From Conchocele bisecta (taxonomy: Eukaryota; Mollusca; Bivalvia; Lucinida; Thyasiridae): 64,000 nucleotides of DNA. The position numbers and the translations under genes are program-made. Position 1 is the stretch's first letter. The number at the start of each line of letters is the position of its first letter. The notes beneath the pieces were generated by a model, which saw nothing but the letters and a program-made list of their open reading frames with translations, was not told the origin of the DNA and searched no databases. The stretch covers positions 18,873,686 to 18,937,685 of the forward strand of contig CM055279.1 of NCBI GenBank assembly GCA_029237695.1. The letters are read 5' to 3'. Of this stretch, positions 29,829-42,000 are shown piece by piece.

Positions 29829-31952
29829 GCCTTAACGGAACACCGTAACTTACTCCATCTAGTTCATGAACATGTATCAACCCATTACACTGCCGAATTA
29901 AATATTGTCGTCTGCTGTTTATTTTTTATTTCCGATTTTTCTCATCAAACACATGGTTTGACAGCATTTTAGATTTGTTCTACTTTCTAAAGTGCTGTCA
30001 AACCATGTCTTTATCGAGAAAGAAGGCAAAATATAAAGCATCAGCAGACGACAATTTTCGTGCTCAGCAGTCTAAGCCTTGTAGCATGAACCAACAGGAA
30101 CGATAACTCGTGACGGTATGAATTGCGCCTGCTCAAAAACTGGCTCCAGATTTGTTGAATTGAATGGGTGCAAACTCCGTCTGAAAGCTCTTTTCTGATT
30201 TGGTTCTGACACCGGGAATAAGCCAATGAGAGAAGTTAATACATTAATCTGCTAGAACATTATATTGTCAGTTGATTACACGCGCATTTGCATACAAATA
30301 ATACAGTTTGAAAAGTTTGCTTAGGGTACAAATTTAGTTAGGAGAGGTGTTCTACATCGTCGTTTGGTAATATGAACAATCATCCATACCTTTATTAGTG
30401 TAAATCAGAAAAATAACGAAAACGGACGCAAAAATGTTGAATTTGGAAGTTTAACAAGCCGATCTGACTGTTTCCGAGCGCTCACGGAAATCAACGGAAA
30501 TTTACTATCGAAATCCAAGATGGCGGCGCACATGGCGGATCATTGTTTACAAACTTTTAAACATGTATACCTTCACAATACAAGCAATGCTACATGGATT
30601 TTTACAAGTAATTTTGGGAAATATATCATATTATCAATGCCTCCTATATATAGACCTGTAGTATTCAGTAGAAATTGTTGCAAATGTTGAAACTTTTGTT
30701 TGTAACTTCGTCCTCGTAGACTAAGGGTTAAATAACAGGTTTACCTTGTAAACGAAGGTTTGTTTTAGTTATATTATCCTAGTCCTGCACATGTGTACTG
30801 TTAGCCTATATATGACAAACGCATGGACATTTGGTTCTTATCGCTCCATTTAGTTCCGGTTATGTTATTTAAAATTTACACCTTATGTAAGTACACGCCA
30901 CCACATACACAATGGGATCTGTATCGAGTAGTATTACAAAGTAAACACAGCGATCATGTGTACACATCATGTTCACCGAGCCATTAACTTTAGCAGCCAT
31001 AGGGAAGTTAAACAGTCATATGAAATCTTTTATACACATGTGGGGGAAACCCACTCGCTCGCTACGAAATTAATTTACTCAAAATTCAATATATGAACAA
31101 TAACCAGGGGCGCCGGAAGCAAATACATATTGGGGAGGCGAATGTCGACCCGAGCGAAGCGAAGGAGTGGTAGGGGTGTCTGGGGGCATGCCCCCCACCC
31201 CCCCCCCAGATTTTTTTAATTCTAGATGACATTTCATGCATTCTGTTGCATTTAAGATACAACTGGTATCTAATACACATTTTTGTAGATTTCCTTTTGA
31301 TTTTTTTTTTTGCCAAAATATTAGAGCGGCGGCCGCCGCCCCAGCCGTGAAAATCAAGCAGCTTTATTTTCTGAGCCCGAGCCCTCAGCTGTGCTACAAA
31401 CTGCTTCATTGTGAGTTTGCATTGCCAATAAATGTTCCATAACGTTGAATAACGAAAAATATCAAATAAAACTGACTTTGAAGGTGTCGCGCTTTCAACA
31501 CTTTCAGCCATTGTTGTCGTTGTTGTAACACCGTGAACATGCACCTCGTATCTGGACTAGATTAACGCAGGCGGTTGCGTTAATTTATTAAAAATTCAAT
31601 ATATGAACTACATGTATAACTATTACATATAGATACATGTCATGTCAGTCTACCCGACGGCCTGTGCTAACCTTGCCAATATTTGTAAATTCTTTATTTC
31701 AAAATACTTGAATATTAAGGTTAAAATCAAGCAGCTTTCTTTTCTGAGCCTGAGTCCTCAGCTGTGCCACAATTAAACTGCTTCATTGCGAGTTTGCATT
31801 GCCAATAAATGTTCCATAACGTTGATAAGCTGGAATAGATTAGTATAAACATATTTTATTCTATAATAATGTAGAGGTCTACATCAACATAATTATATAG
31901 GTATGTGTGAAAAAGATTGGAACGAAAGATAAATATCTTGTACTAGATATCT
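29829..31952. other. Repeat-derived, no gene
   Basis: Contains inverted ACATGGTTTGACAGCA / TGCTGTCAAACCATGT (29951-30008), a GGGGCGCCGGAAGCAAATAC end at ~31107 similar to ~28770, and a tandem or dispersed duplicate of AATCAAGCAGCTTTNTTTTCTGAGCC to AATGTTCCATAACGTT at 31353-31445 and 31724-31823. ORFs 31079-31544 lie in this repeat material. Confidence 0.5.
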
Positions 31953-32205
31953 GGGGCCCGTTTCACTAAACTTCTTACGACTAAAATTTTCGTAAGTTCA
32001 AATTTAAGATCGTCTGTAAATGTCAATTTATGTCAATTTATGGATTTACATTTATTGAGCATAGGCTGCATATGCAGCCTATGCTCAATAAATGTAAATC
32101 CAATAATTATTTACAAGAAAACATTGTTAATGTGAAATTTACAGACTATCATAATTTTGCACTTACGAACATTTTAGTCGTACGAAGTTTAGTGAAACGG
32201 GCCCC
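31953..32205. mobile_element. MITE family B, copy 3
   Basis: GGGGCCCGTTTCACTAAACT at the left and AGTTTAGTGAAACGGGCCCC at the right; the interior has AGCATAGGCTGCATATGCAGCCTATGCT, itself a palindrome. Confidence 0.82.
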
Positions 32206-32210
32206 AGGTC

Positions 32211-32352
32211 TAGATTAACGCAGGCGGTTGCGTATCTCGTCACGGCTTTCTTATTTTGGCGCCACGATATTTCGGAACACCCAGGAAACAAATCAAAACT
32301 TTCGATTTCAACACGTTTTATTTTAACTTCCCCGTCATTTATTGTATATGTA
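32211..32352. repeat. Dispersed repeat E, copy 1
   Basis: From TAGATTAACGCAGGCGGTTG to TCATTTATTGTATATG, nearly identical to 52386-52523. Contains GGCGCCACGATATTTCGGAA. Function unknown. Confidence 0.8.
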
Positions 32353-32700
32353 CGGAAGCCCATTAGGTCCACTTCACTGTTTTTTTATTTCCATTTTCTT
32401 AAATTTTCAAGTTCTTTTCTTCAATTTTCAATTTTCGACATCTTTTCTTGAATTTTCATGTTCTTTTCTTGAATTTTCGAGATCTTTTCTTCAATTTTCA
32501 AGAATTCTGCATGTACTCTGTATGTGAGAAAGTATAATTGAAAATTCAATAAAAGATCTCGAAAATTGAAGAAAAGATCTTGAAAATTCGAGAAAAGGAC
32601 TTGAAAATTCAAGAAAAGAACTTGAAAAATCAAGAAAGATCTTGAATAAATGGAAATTAAAAAAAAGTGAAGTGGCCCTAATGCGCTTCCGTATATATAT
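32345..32700. mobile_element. Foldback element with TTTTCTTGAATTTTCAAG array
   Basis: Ends TATGTACGGAAGCCCATTAG and CTAATGCGCTTCCGTATATA (near complements), then ACTTCACT / AGTGAAGT, then ~100 bp of TTTTCTTGAATTTTC repeats and their complement. Related ORFs are periodicity artefacts. Confidence 0.7.
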
Positions 32701-32765
32701 ACCTGGATCCGCAAGCAGGGATTCCATATGTTACTTTGACTTTCACAGCATATACAGATAATCTC

Positions 32766-33156
32766 AGGGCTCCAGATAAGGAATTAGTAATTGAGTATTG
32801 TCACTCCATCACTTCTGAAGCAATAGGGTATTTCAAAAGTCTAATTTTGTAAAATAAAATCACACTACTGTTTACACATCAGCAGACCGCACGTATTGAA
32901 TAGTTTGCTTCTAAATAAAAACACATCTTGGTATTTCATTAGAATTGTCTCCTTGGAGACAATTCTAATAAAATACCAAGATGTATTTTCATGGAAAAAT
33001 AAGAAAATATGCTATATTTGTGTTGTTTTCTGTAGCATGATAAAGATACCACAAAATTTTTCGTTTCTTTTTGATACTCACTACTTCTGATTTCAATTGT
33101 GTTTTTGGCAATTTTAATTGGGTATTTACGCAAATACACACCTTATCTGGAGCCCT
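32766..33156 (+). mobile_element. MITE family A, copy 2
   Basis: AGGGCTCCAGATAAGG at the left and CCTTATCTGGAGCCCT at the right, a perfect 16-bp terminal pair, 391 bp. Central stem around GTCTCCTTGGAGAC. Confidence 0.85.
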
Positions 33157-33600
33157 GGGAGATGATTTCGTCAGGAAGCCGGCGCCTTTGTGGACGTGAA
33201 ACATTTTACGCCGGCTAAGAGTGCAGCATGAGTACGGGATGCTTGTCCATTGGTTCCAGCAATTGTAACAATATACAGTGGAACCTCTCTAAACCGGACA
33301 CCACATAAACACATGGGATCTTATTTTTGATGAGTTGCTTGGTCATTTATCTCAGGTGATAATGTCTGTTCGTGACCGCATAACACACACATATGACTCA
33401 GAATTATCAAATGTCTAATTTACAGTGAAACCTCTCTAAACCGGACACCCTGGGGACCTCTCAGGGTGTCCGGTTTAGAGAGGTTTCACTGTATGCGTCA
33501 GTGGATGAAATCTCAGTCGGTGGAGTTGACCAACCCACCCACCGTTCACAGATACTGTTCACAGATGTATAATACTATTTACGAGAACTATATACATGTA
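33157..33600. repeat. Block duplicated at 53929-54525, with CAGTGAAACC hairpin
   Basis: GAAGCCGGCGCCTTTGTGGA to ATACTATTTACGAGAACTAT matches 53955-54520 in the same order. It contains CAGTGGAACCTCTCTAAACC near 33277 and a 74-bp near-perfect hairpin (33421-33494) of the same sequence, probably pogo-like termini. Confidence 0.8.
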
Positions 33601-35765
33601 TAATTATACTGTCAATACAGTCGAACCTGCGTAATGGCCACCTCGGAGTTATTGTAGCAATTCCCGATCTTTATCAGGTAACCTGCCCTGTATTGACCGA
33701 ATACATACTGACTGATAACATATTGTTGTATCAGGCATTGCCCTGCTATAAACATCCGGGTTACAACGAAGTGAAAACTGACGTTCCATTGGTCGGATGA
33801 CGTCACATGACGTTACCGAATGACATCAGTGTACGCAACATAAACAAGTCCGCGTTCTGTCCATAGAATACGACGTCATATAATGTCATTTTCGAGCATA
33901 AAACATTACCTGATAAATAGAATACCAGACTAGTGTATTCTGATATCAAGTTTATCAGGCAACGCTAGGAAACGCGTAGGAATTCCGAGGCTTGTCCGAT
34001 AAACTTGATATCAGAAGACACTAGCCTGGTATTCTCTATATAGCAGCCAGGCTTTTGTTTTCTCAAGTACATATATTGAGGTCCTACATTAGAAATACCC
34101 TGACCAGGCGCGGATCCAGGATTTTTTGCAGGGGTGGGTCCAAGAATTGCGAGCGCTTACGGCGGGGGGGGGGTTGGGGGTCCTCACCCAATATTATTTT
34201 GAAACCAGAACGCCTTAGACGTGATTTTCAAGCACATTTAGGTCGGTGTTTCAATGTGATTAAACGATGTGTTGTTTTTTTTTTGAAGCATTGAAGCAGC
34301 AGCAGCAAGCAGGGGTGGGTCTGCCTGACAGCAAAGACTACATGTGAACAGAGACTCTAACCTAAATCCTTGCTGTGAACATAAGCCAAATTTTCCTATT
34401 CCCATGGCTGATCTTTATATATATTATTCGCAAGTGTGACTAGATTTGTTTTCCAAGTTGCTCTCTGGGGCCCACACCCCAACCCCTAATACAAAACACT
34501 CGCATGAATCAAGCCATTTATCAGTGATTCTATATGGTATGTACACCTGGTGTCCCGTTGTAATTTACTGACAAATCACACAATTTATACGGAAAATTAA
34601 TATTTCTTTCAATAAAGAAACTATGTATAATACCAGTATTTACACTTCTTGTTACGTGTGTTTAGTTATTATTTTATGCTGTTGTCATACATGTGGTACA
34701 CCAAATGGTCATGTCCCAGTCATCAACCAGCACAGTTTACAAGCGCGTAATTCTCAAATGTTGTCCATTTGTACTAAATACTATACATTGCATCAGAATT
34801 AAAATAGTTTAAGTTACATACATTAAACTTATTCTGCAATAAATGTGCCTTTTGTTGTCAAAAATACTGACGTTAATGTATCTATCCCGCGAAATCGAAC
34901 CATTTCCTTTACGCTGAACAAAAAATATAAAATCAGAGTAACCACCCTTTCCTACTTTCAGCTACTAATGCAATGAACACTGTTGATGGGCAAAATGTGT
35001 GGATAGAGACACTTATAACTGGCCATTGCATATTTTGTGAGTGATGGTAGAAAAGCTCAGATATCTAGCGTCTTGTGTAGCCTGCTGAAATAATTTGTAT
35101 AGGACGTTGTCGTCCCTATATATCTGAGATGTATTGCACCAAATGTTATTAAATTTGCTGCCATAGTATTGGCTGCACGATCCAAACGCTCCAGGTGGTG
35201 AAACTGTCCGATAGCATGTATAAACTGAAATGGTGGAGATGGAAACTCAGTGCTCTCTATAATATACTCTAAGAAGAACAAGGTCAGATATACTTTATAT
35301 AGATATTCAGTCACATGTATGATTCTACTACATTTGAAAGAAAATATCATATTCTATATAGTCGGTCCTTGACGTAAATCGATCTTGATAACTTCTCAGC
35401 TGTGCAAGTGGACATTAGACTCTCAAACTTGGGTTTAGTGATTATTGTTCATTTGGCGAGCACAAACTAGGGTTTGAGGAGCCTAAACTAGGGTTTAAGC
35501 TCCAAGCTCCAATGGTTTAAGGAATTATTGTGCATTTGGCTTGTATATGTACTGATGCTGACTTCACGGGTTTGGGTAACATATTTTGCAGGGTTGATAT
35601 TAGCGAAAATTATATGTTTTCAGTAAATAACAGTACTCTGTGCGTTTTCACTTGAAAACATACTAGAAGCAGACGCATGACTTTCACAAGTTTGATTAAG
35701 GTATTTCGACGATTGGTGACTTTAGCGAAAATAGCATGTTTTCAGTAAATATCATCATTTGGGAC
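33601..35765. other. No gene; fragment of GCGGATCCAGG-type element
   Basis: At 34106-34175, GCGCGGATCCAGGATTTTTT followed by GGGGTGGGTCC and a G-run marks the end of a widespread transposon type also seen at 59456. Short TATCAGGTTTATC/AGGCAACGCTAGG motifs occur near 33950. Otherwise nothing is recognised. Confidence 0.45.
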
Positions 35766-35967
35766 ACGCCATGTGATTTTGTACCTTCGCACATCTGCAT
35801 AATTTCATAAAAAATTACAATATTTTCCGTACATGCGGACAAAAGCGGAATAATACTCTGACAATTTTGTCAACTTTTGTCTTTATTTACGAAAAATATT
35901 TTAAATTTTTTAAACGTAATTAAAGAAATTACGCAGATGTCCGAAGGTACAAAATCACATGGCGTGT
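35766..35967. mobile_element. MITE with ~40-bp inverted termini
   Basis: ACGCCATGTGATTTTGTACC TTCG at the left and CGAAGGTACAAAATCACATGGCGT at the right; ATCTGCATAATTT pairs with AAATTACGCAGAT inside. About 200 bp, no coding content. Confidence 0.75.
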
Positions 35968-36029
35968 CTCATATCAGGTTTATCGGTTTGGCATGGAATG
36001 GTATGCCGAGGAATTCCTACAGGTTACCT

Positions 36030-36255
36030 AGCCTCACCAGTAGCCGATTTCACCAACATTGCAAAGTATACTTTTCTAGTAAAGTATACTTTGAGGGAAT
36101 AATCACTTCTTTTTCCTGAAATGCATTATTTCATATAGAACTAACAACTGCATATATTTGATGATTAAAAATATGCAAAATTATTATACTGAATTTATTA
36201 CATTAGCACAACCAAATTGGCTGTGAGAATGTAATAAATTCAGTATAATAAAAAT
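36030..36255. repeat. Dispersed repeat H fragment
   Basis: AGTAGCCGATTTCACCAACA, then AAAGTATACTTT..., TGCATATATTTGATGATTAA and the hairpin ATTATACTGAATTTATTA / TAATAAATTCAGTATAAT. The same blocks appear inverted at 53328-53541. Confidence 0.7.
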
Positions 36256-36483
36256 AAATAAATTTGTCTCAATTTTGGGAGGTTTCATGTGAACACATAC
36301 ATTGTTGTACGAGTTTTTAATGTTAACTAACATATTTCGAGATACTCAATACATGTGTAGAAACATATTTACACGTGTAGAACAAGCCATGCATTAGTTT
36401 ACCCTGAAAAAAATATAATCTGTGTTTCTGGTATGACAGTAAATATAAGGTTCTACATTGACCAGCTGTGTGTAAACGTTTGC

Positions 36484-37502
36484 CATGGCACGAGGGAACT
36501 GTTTTAACACCAAGGCCGTAAGCTGCGGGTTCAAACACAGGTGACCGTATCGGGATAAGATTTCCATGAAGATCAGTTCCAAAAAAAAAAAATCCCATTT
36601 ATCTATATCTTTACAAAGTTTATTAGAGTGATATTTTTCCTGGACATCATTGAGGTGACATTTGTTTTTATTTATAATCACCGATTCTGACGAATAAATT
36701 ACTGAATACCCCAATAATACAGTTTAAATCAACTTAATTGAATACTATACACAATATGTGACATGAAAAACTATAATTCACGTTACATTTCCAACCTATA
36801 TTCCGAGTTTAACATTGTTTTTCCTTTCCATCCACTAAAATTTAGCTCTAACCGCCATGTTGCTTTCGATGCATTCGGAAAATACCCCGACTATCTATCG
36901 ACGGTTTTCATTGGCTGGAACATGTCGGGTGTGTCGGCCAGCCAATAAAAACCATTGACACAAACCGGAGCTCTCCGTCCGTCTTCGTAAACAACTTGGC
37001 GATCTTCATGCCGAAAATGAACAAAATAACTAAATTTCAGCGTGAAGCATTTACATGCAGCTTAGATACCATGTTTTATTGATGGTAAGAGTCAATACAT
37101 ATTCTTGGTCATTGATTGTAGGCTGTCTGGATGTTCAGACATCGACAGAATGTAATATTTGTTCCGAAACGTTGGAATTTTTCTCGAACAAATGTCACCT
37201 AAGTGATGTCCACGTGATGTCGTTTTACATTTTATGAAATTTCTCGTTAATGAACGGGTCGAATTTAGACATATTTCTCAGATTAGTAGTTTAATATGTA
37301 TCCTTTATGACCGTCATAATTTAATTAAGATGTTGCACTGTGTTTTACTGATTACATAACTTTGAAAAATGTCGATATTTGAATAATCAACCTTGTAAAG
37401 ATATAGATAAATGGGATTATTTATTTTTTGGAACTAATCTTGATGAGAATCTTATCCCGATACTGTCACCTGTGGGTTCAAACAGTTCCCGAGTGCCACG
37501 GC
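36484..37502. mobile_element. Possible ~1-kb element with ~190-bp inverted arms
   Basis: GGCACGAGGGAACTGTTT at the left pairs with AAACAGTTCCCGAGTGCC at the right. GCGGGTTCAAACACAGGTGAC, ATCGGGATAAGAT and CCCATTTATCTATATCTT are likewise mirrored at 37395-37480. No transposase ORF was seen between the arms. Confidence 0.6.
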
Positions 37503-37799
37503 GAAAGTTTATACACGTCTGGTCATAGTCTAATTTTAATAGTTTAGTTACGTCTCATCCCATGTGTACATATTAACAAGTATCATAAAAATATTACAAT
37601 GCAGATTCGATTTGGCTCATATTTAAGGGTGGGAATTGGCTCGAACACCTTCCATGTGCCATTCTATCTAGAAGTATAAGAGACGACATACTAACATTAT
37701 ATAAATAGCATCACTATAACAAGAGATGTAGGAGAACAACATAGCTAGACTACGAGGGCTGTCCATGTACACATAGCTTGACAAAGAAGGTGGCCGCGG

Positions 37800-39345
37800 C
37801 CCGCATAAAAACCTTAACCAAGGTTGACTAAAAACCTTAACCAAGGGAAATTAACGAAGTAATTAAAGGTTAAATGTAGGTCAATGTCAGATATAGGTCA
37901 GGGGTTATTGATGTACATCACTAGGAGATGAAGTTTTCCAAGAATTGTTGCTGTAGGCCCAGGAGTATTCCATATACAAGCTTGACTAAAAACCTTAACC
38001 AATGGGAATTAAGTAAGTAATCCAAGGGTAAAAGTATGTCAAGGTCAAATATAGGTCAAGTATTATTGATGTACATCACCAGGAGATGAAGTTGTCCAAG
38101 TATGGTTGCTGTAGGCCCAGGAGTATTCCATATACAAGCTTGACTATAAATCGTAACCAAGTTTGAGCACAAACGTTAACCAAGGGCGAATAACTAAGTA
38201 ATTCGAGGTTAAATATAGGTCAAAGTAAAATATAGGTCAGGGTTTATTGATGTACATCCCTATGATAAAAAGTTGTCCAAGTATGGTGTCTGTATGCACA
38301 ATAGTATTCCATCTACAAGCTTGACTAAAAACCTTAACTAAGGGGAATTAACTAAGAAATTCAAGGTTAAATGTAGGTCAAGGTAAAATATAGGTCAGGG
38401 GTTGTTGATGTACATCACTAGGAGATTAGTTGTCTAAGAATGGTTGGTGTAGGGCCAGGAGTATTCCATCCACAAGTCTGACCAAAAACCTTAACCAAGG
38501 GGAATTAAGTAAGAAATTCAAGGGTAAAAGTAGGTCAAGGTCAAATATAGGTCAGGGATTATTAATGTACATCACTAGGAGATGAAGTATGGTGTCTGTA
38601 TGCACAATATTATTCCATCTATAAGCTTGACTAAAAACCTTAACCAAGGTTGACTAAAAACCCAAAAATAACCAAGGGGAATTAACTAAGTAATTCAAGG
38701 TTAAATGTAGGTCAAGGTAAAATATAGATCTGGGGTTATTGATGTACATCCCTATGAGAAAAGGTTGTCCAAGTATGTTGTCTGTATGCACAATAGTATT
38801 CCATGTACAAGCTTGACTAAAAACCTTAACCAAGGTTGACTAAAAACCTTAACCAAGAGGAATTAACTAATTAATTCAAGGTTAAATGTAGGTCAAGGTC
38901 ACATATAGGTCAGAGATTGTTGATGTACATCAGTAGGAAATGAAGTTGTCCAAGTATGGTTGGTGTAGGGCCAGGATTATTCCATCTACAAGCTTGAATA
39001 AAAACCTTAACGAAGGGGAAATAACTAAGTAATTCTAGAGGAAATGTAGGTCAAGGTCAAATATAGATCAGGGGTTATTGATGTACATTCCTATGAGAAA
39101 ATGTTGTCCAAGTTTGGTGTCTGTATGCACACTAGTATTTCATGTACACGCTTGACTAAAAACCTTAACAAAGGTTGACTAAAAACCCTAACAAAGGGAA
39201 ATTAACTAAGTAATTCAAGGTTAAATGTAGGTCAAGGTCAAATATAGGTCAGGGGTTGTTGATGTATATCACTAGCAGATGAAGTTGCCCAAGTATGGTG
39301 GGTGTAGGGCTAGGAGTATTCCATATACAAGCTTGACTAAAAACC
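37800..39345. repeat. Tandem array, 9 units alternating ~159 and ~182 bp
   Basis: Each unit has AAGCTTGACTAAAAACCTTA, GGTTAAATGTAGGTCAAGGT and TTATTGATGTACATC. The TGTACATC-type marks lie at ~37911, 38069, 38252, 38410, 38569, 38740, 38922, 39082 and 39263. Longer units contain an extra AAGGTTGACTAAAAACCTTA and differ in the body (CCCTATGAGAAAA..., TCTGTATGCACAATAGTATT). Confidence 0.9.
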
Positions 39346-39351
39346 AAGGCG

Positions 39352-39352
39352 T

Positions 39353-39390
<38 letters not shown>

Positions 39391-39392
39391 GG
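39352..39392. repeat. CGACGC minisatellite
   Basis: Six to seven copies of GACGCC, followed by GGGGTGACTACATAAGCTCT and ATTCTTCGAATAGTCGAGCT. This combination is familiar from bivalve genomic repeats (knowledge, not searched). Confidence 0.8.
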
Positions 39393-40069
39393 TGACTACA
39401 TAAGCTCTGACTATTCTTCGAATAGTCGAGCTAAAAATCAATGATTGTTAGTATCAATACAGTTGCCGTTCTCACCGTGTTCATCCTGGTTAAAATTATA
39501 TGTGAAACATCCTCTGATATTGTATATTATTTTACAACAAACATTATTTACATATTCAATCTAAATCCAAGAAGCCATCGCTAATCCTTGTATTTAAAAC
39601 AATTTAATTTTTTCCATGAAAAATCAAATTTGTGTATAAAGGCACTATCGCGCAAAATGAAAAAAAAAATAAAAACAGATATCATACCGATCAGATCGTT
39701 GATGAACTGATTAGCGATGACTACTTAGGCTGTACATGTATAAACTATACTGATTATCGATCTATGAAACTATTACATATAAAATTGCTATATTTATACA
39801 TAAAGAGTAATTATTGAGATAACATTCTCTCCTTTTAAGGATCAAAAAACTAATCCGGGGGCAAATGCACCTACACGTATACGAATCCGGCCCCTCATGT
39901 TAATTGTTGTCACTCAATGATTTTATAAACTTGAATGTAAAAATCCGGGTGCCATTTTTTCAAAACACGGTCAATGTCATTTCAATGTCATTGAACTTCA
40001 TGCATTCTTGGTGTCCGAATAATGATATGGATATGATAATTTGCAGTTCTCATTGCACTTATGACAGTA
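39393..40069. other. Non-coding; dispersed repeat I copy 1
   Basis: GATTTTATAAACTTGAATGT, CGGGTGCCATTTTTTCAA and GTCATTTCAATGTCATTGAAC at 39856-40004 recur at 51449-51604. No gene. Confidence 0.5.
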
Positions 40070-40268
40070 AGTAGTAGTAAGGGAGTCAAAATGATACCAC
40101 CTACCGTGATATCATTTATAACCCTCTATAATACCCCCACCACCCCCGAAAATCAAAAAAATTGGTTAACGAGGAAAATTGGGTCTCCGGACAGCAAATT
40201 TATGAATTTTTGGAGAAAATAATTTTGAAAAGAGGGAGTCCCAATTATATTGGTAATTGACTTTTGAA
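40070..40268. repeat. Polinton 2 left terminal inverted repeat, internally deleted
   Basis: Matches 5809-6054 but lacks ~46 bp between two GTC repeats (the second GGGAGTCAAAATGATACC block and the small palindrome). Whether this end could still work is unknown. Confidence 0.88.
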
Positions 40269-40297
40269 AGTATATATTGGTGTCATAAATACATCAT

Positions 40298-40322
40298 GTT
40301 TTTTTCACGTCCAATTGAACAG
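40298..40322 (+). promoter_or_regulatory. Class-1 box, 3' half lost
   Basis: TTTTTTTCACGTCCAATTGA followed by ACAGA, after which the conserved TTCATAGGTTATA part is missing. Compare 6081-6123. Confidence 0.5.
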
Positions 40323-40353
40323 AAAAAAACAAGTACCAATATTATTAGAGAAA

Positions 40354-40738
40354 ATGGATAATACAATACAATTTGAATTGAAAATTTTTAATGACTGTGT
40401 TGAAGAAGTTTACGAAGCTTACGGGGTTATAATCCTGTATATAAATTCTATAAAATGAGAACACTAGGCGATATCGAATACATGAAATACAGCGTAATTT
40501 ATTACGCTCCGATAAAAACGTTACATTTACAATATTATACCGGCAATTTATGTCAACATACAAGAGGCAAATACAAACATTAAGACGGATAATGCGTATC
40601 GGATATGAAACTAAGGTGTATTATACACAAAATTTAAAACCCAACGATTCGTTTACGAATGTACATTTCTACGATATCGCTTATAAAGATATTGAAAACT
40701 TATTATTGAAAAAAAAAAAACTATTAATTAATTTATAG
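40354..40738 (+). pseudogene. Small orphan Polinton protein, copy 2
   Basis: ATG 40354 opens MDNTIQFELKIFNDCVEEVY, but small deletions at ~40420 and ~40485-40550 break the frame. From 40550 a frame similar to copy 1 resumes and continues past the place where copy 1 stops (KPNDSFTNVHFYDIAYKDIE) to TAG at 40736-40738. Together the two copies show that the ancestral protein was ~120 aa. Confidence 0.55.
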
Positions 40739-41356
40739 CCGAGTGTATTTTTCTTATCGAAGGTATGTAAACGGGCTATCTGAAATTATTTTTCATCAAC
40801 CTCGAGCGGTCGGACTCGGAACGCCGTTGTCATGCAGTTGTTTACCATGACAACGGCCGGAGTTGTCTGCTCATTTTTTTTTTTTTGTAAACTGGCAATT
40901 TATTTTTCATCAACCTCAAGCGGTCGGACTCCGAACGCCGTTGTCATGCAGTTGTTTACCATAGCGACCACATTTGTAGGGATAGAAATAAATAAATAAA
41001 AATGTTTAGCTCCAACCGCGGCGCGAACCCACGACCCTCGTCTCTATAGAGTATCGCCTTAACCCACACGACCATGTAGGTTGTTATGATAAACATTACC
41101 TAGTGTTGTACAATTATCGATTTACGACAATGTTTCAATTACAAGGGTTATGAACCATGCGTAAATTGATAGCCGAGGTAACAGAGCCGAGTGTATCAAT
41201 TACACAGACGGTGAGTACAGTGTAATCCTCGACTGAATTTGTAATTCTCAGTGAAAAACACATGTTGTATAGGTATGTAAATTTGTTTACTGCACCAATA
41301 TAATTAATAATTAATAATTTTGAAAAAATTAGTAAAATTATATTGGTGCTGTAACA
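40739..41356. other. Spacer with duplicated insert and tRNA-like sequence
   Basis: TTTTTCATCAACCTCGAGCG to CATGCAGTTGTTTACCAT occurs twice (40788-40848 and 40908-40963). On the minus strand at ~41015-41085, GTGGGTTCGCGCC resembles a B box and TGGTCGTGTGGG an A box (pseudo-tRNA or SINE). This insert is not in element 1; the shared Polinton spacer returns near 41281 (TTTACTGCACCAATATAATT). Confidence 0.5.
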
Positions 41357-41360
41357 TTTC

Positions 41361-41951
41361 TTCCGACTTTATCTTCAAGTTTTTCCCTAAATTTATCCCA
41401 ATCAGTACACTCAATCTTGGGCATGGTGGCGCGCGCTTTGATTCTTATATCATTTTTTAATTGTTCATATCTCCCATTTCTTCCACCACGGATTCAAACT
41501 CTAAATTTGATATTTTCTTATCGGCCAACGCTTTGGACACCATAACGTCGATGGTATTTTTCTTCGACCTGGCGAGAACAGATATTCTATCATCTCTACA
41601 TTTTTTCTCGAGTTTTCCACCCGACGCCCTAATTACCATACACAACAACCCAGAAACGGCCGACACCGCACATAAAATCCCCGCTACAGGAACCGTTATA
41701 ATGGTGGATATAGTTGCAGCTGTCCCCGCCCCACACAACACAGAAACACTCGCCAGAGCCGTGCTGGATACTTCAGCCATGTTCACCGCGCGTCTATATT
41801 TTTTAGCGTTTCTTTTTCTATTTGTATATTGTCTAACTAAAATACCCTGCATAGCGACGATATTATTCAACCTAAAATCTGAACTTCTTTCGTTAATTGT
41901 ACACAGTGTTGATGGAGTGGTATTGGCAATTGGAAGCGTTGATTCGTTCAT
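41361..41951 (-). pseudogene. Polinton small hydrophobic protein, copy 2
   Basis: Open from ATG 41951 (MNESTLPIANTTPSTLC) through the basic N-terminus, the two hydrophobic stretches and the helical region, to a frame break at ~41467-41480. The remaining ~35 codons resembling copy 1 lie in another frame to ~41361. It shows the upstream N-terminal extension intact, which supports the longer start for this family. Confidence 0.62.
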
Positions 41952-42000
41952 ATTTAAATTTTACAAATTTATTTCAATATATTAGTATTTACAAAATAAG

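Noticed and set aside
31079..31544. 92- and 152-aa minus-strand ORFs
   Set aside because: They lie across a C-run and dispersed repeat termini and share no motif with known proteins.
37800..39392. CRISPR-like array
   Set aside because: Long units with no short identical repeats and unique spacers; an ordinary animal satellite.
41457..41985. 174-aa plus-strand ORF at 41461-41985 (and 7375-7767)
   Set aside because: Antisense of the small hydrophobic Polinton protein, whose frame is conserved between copies and with known relatives.
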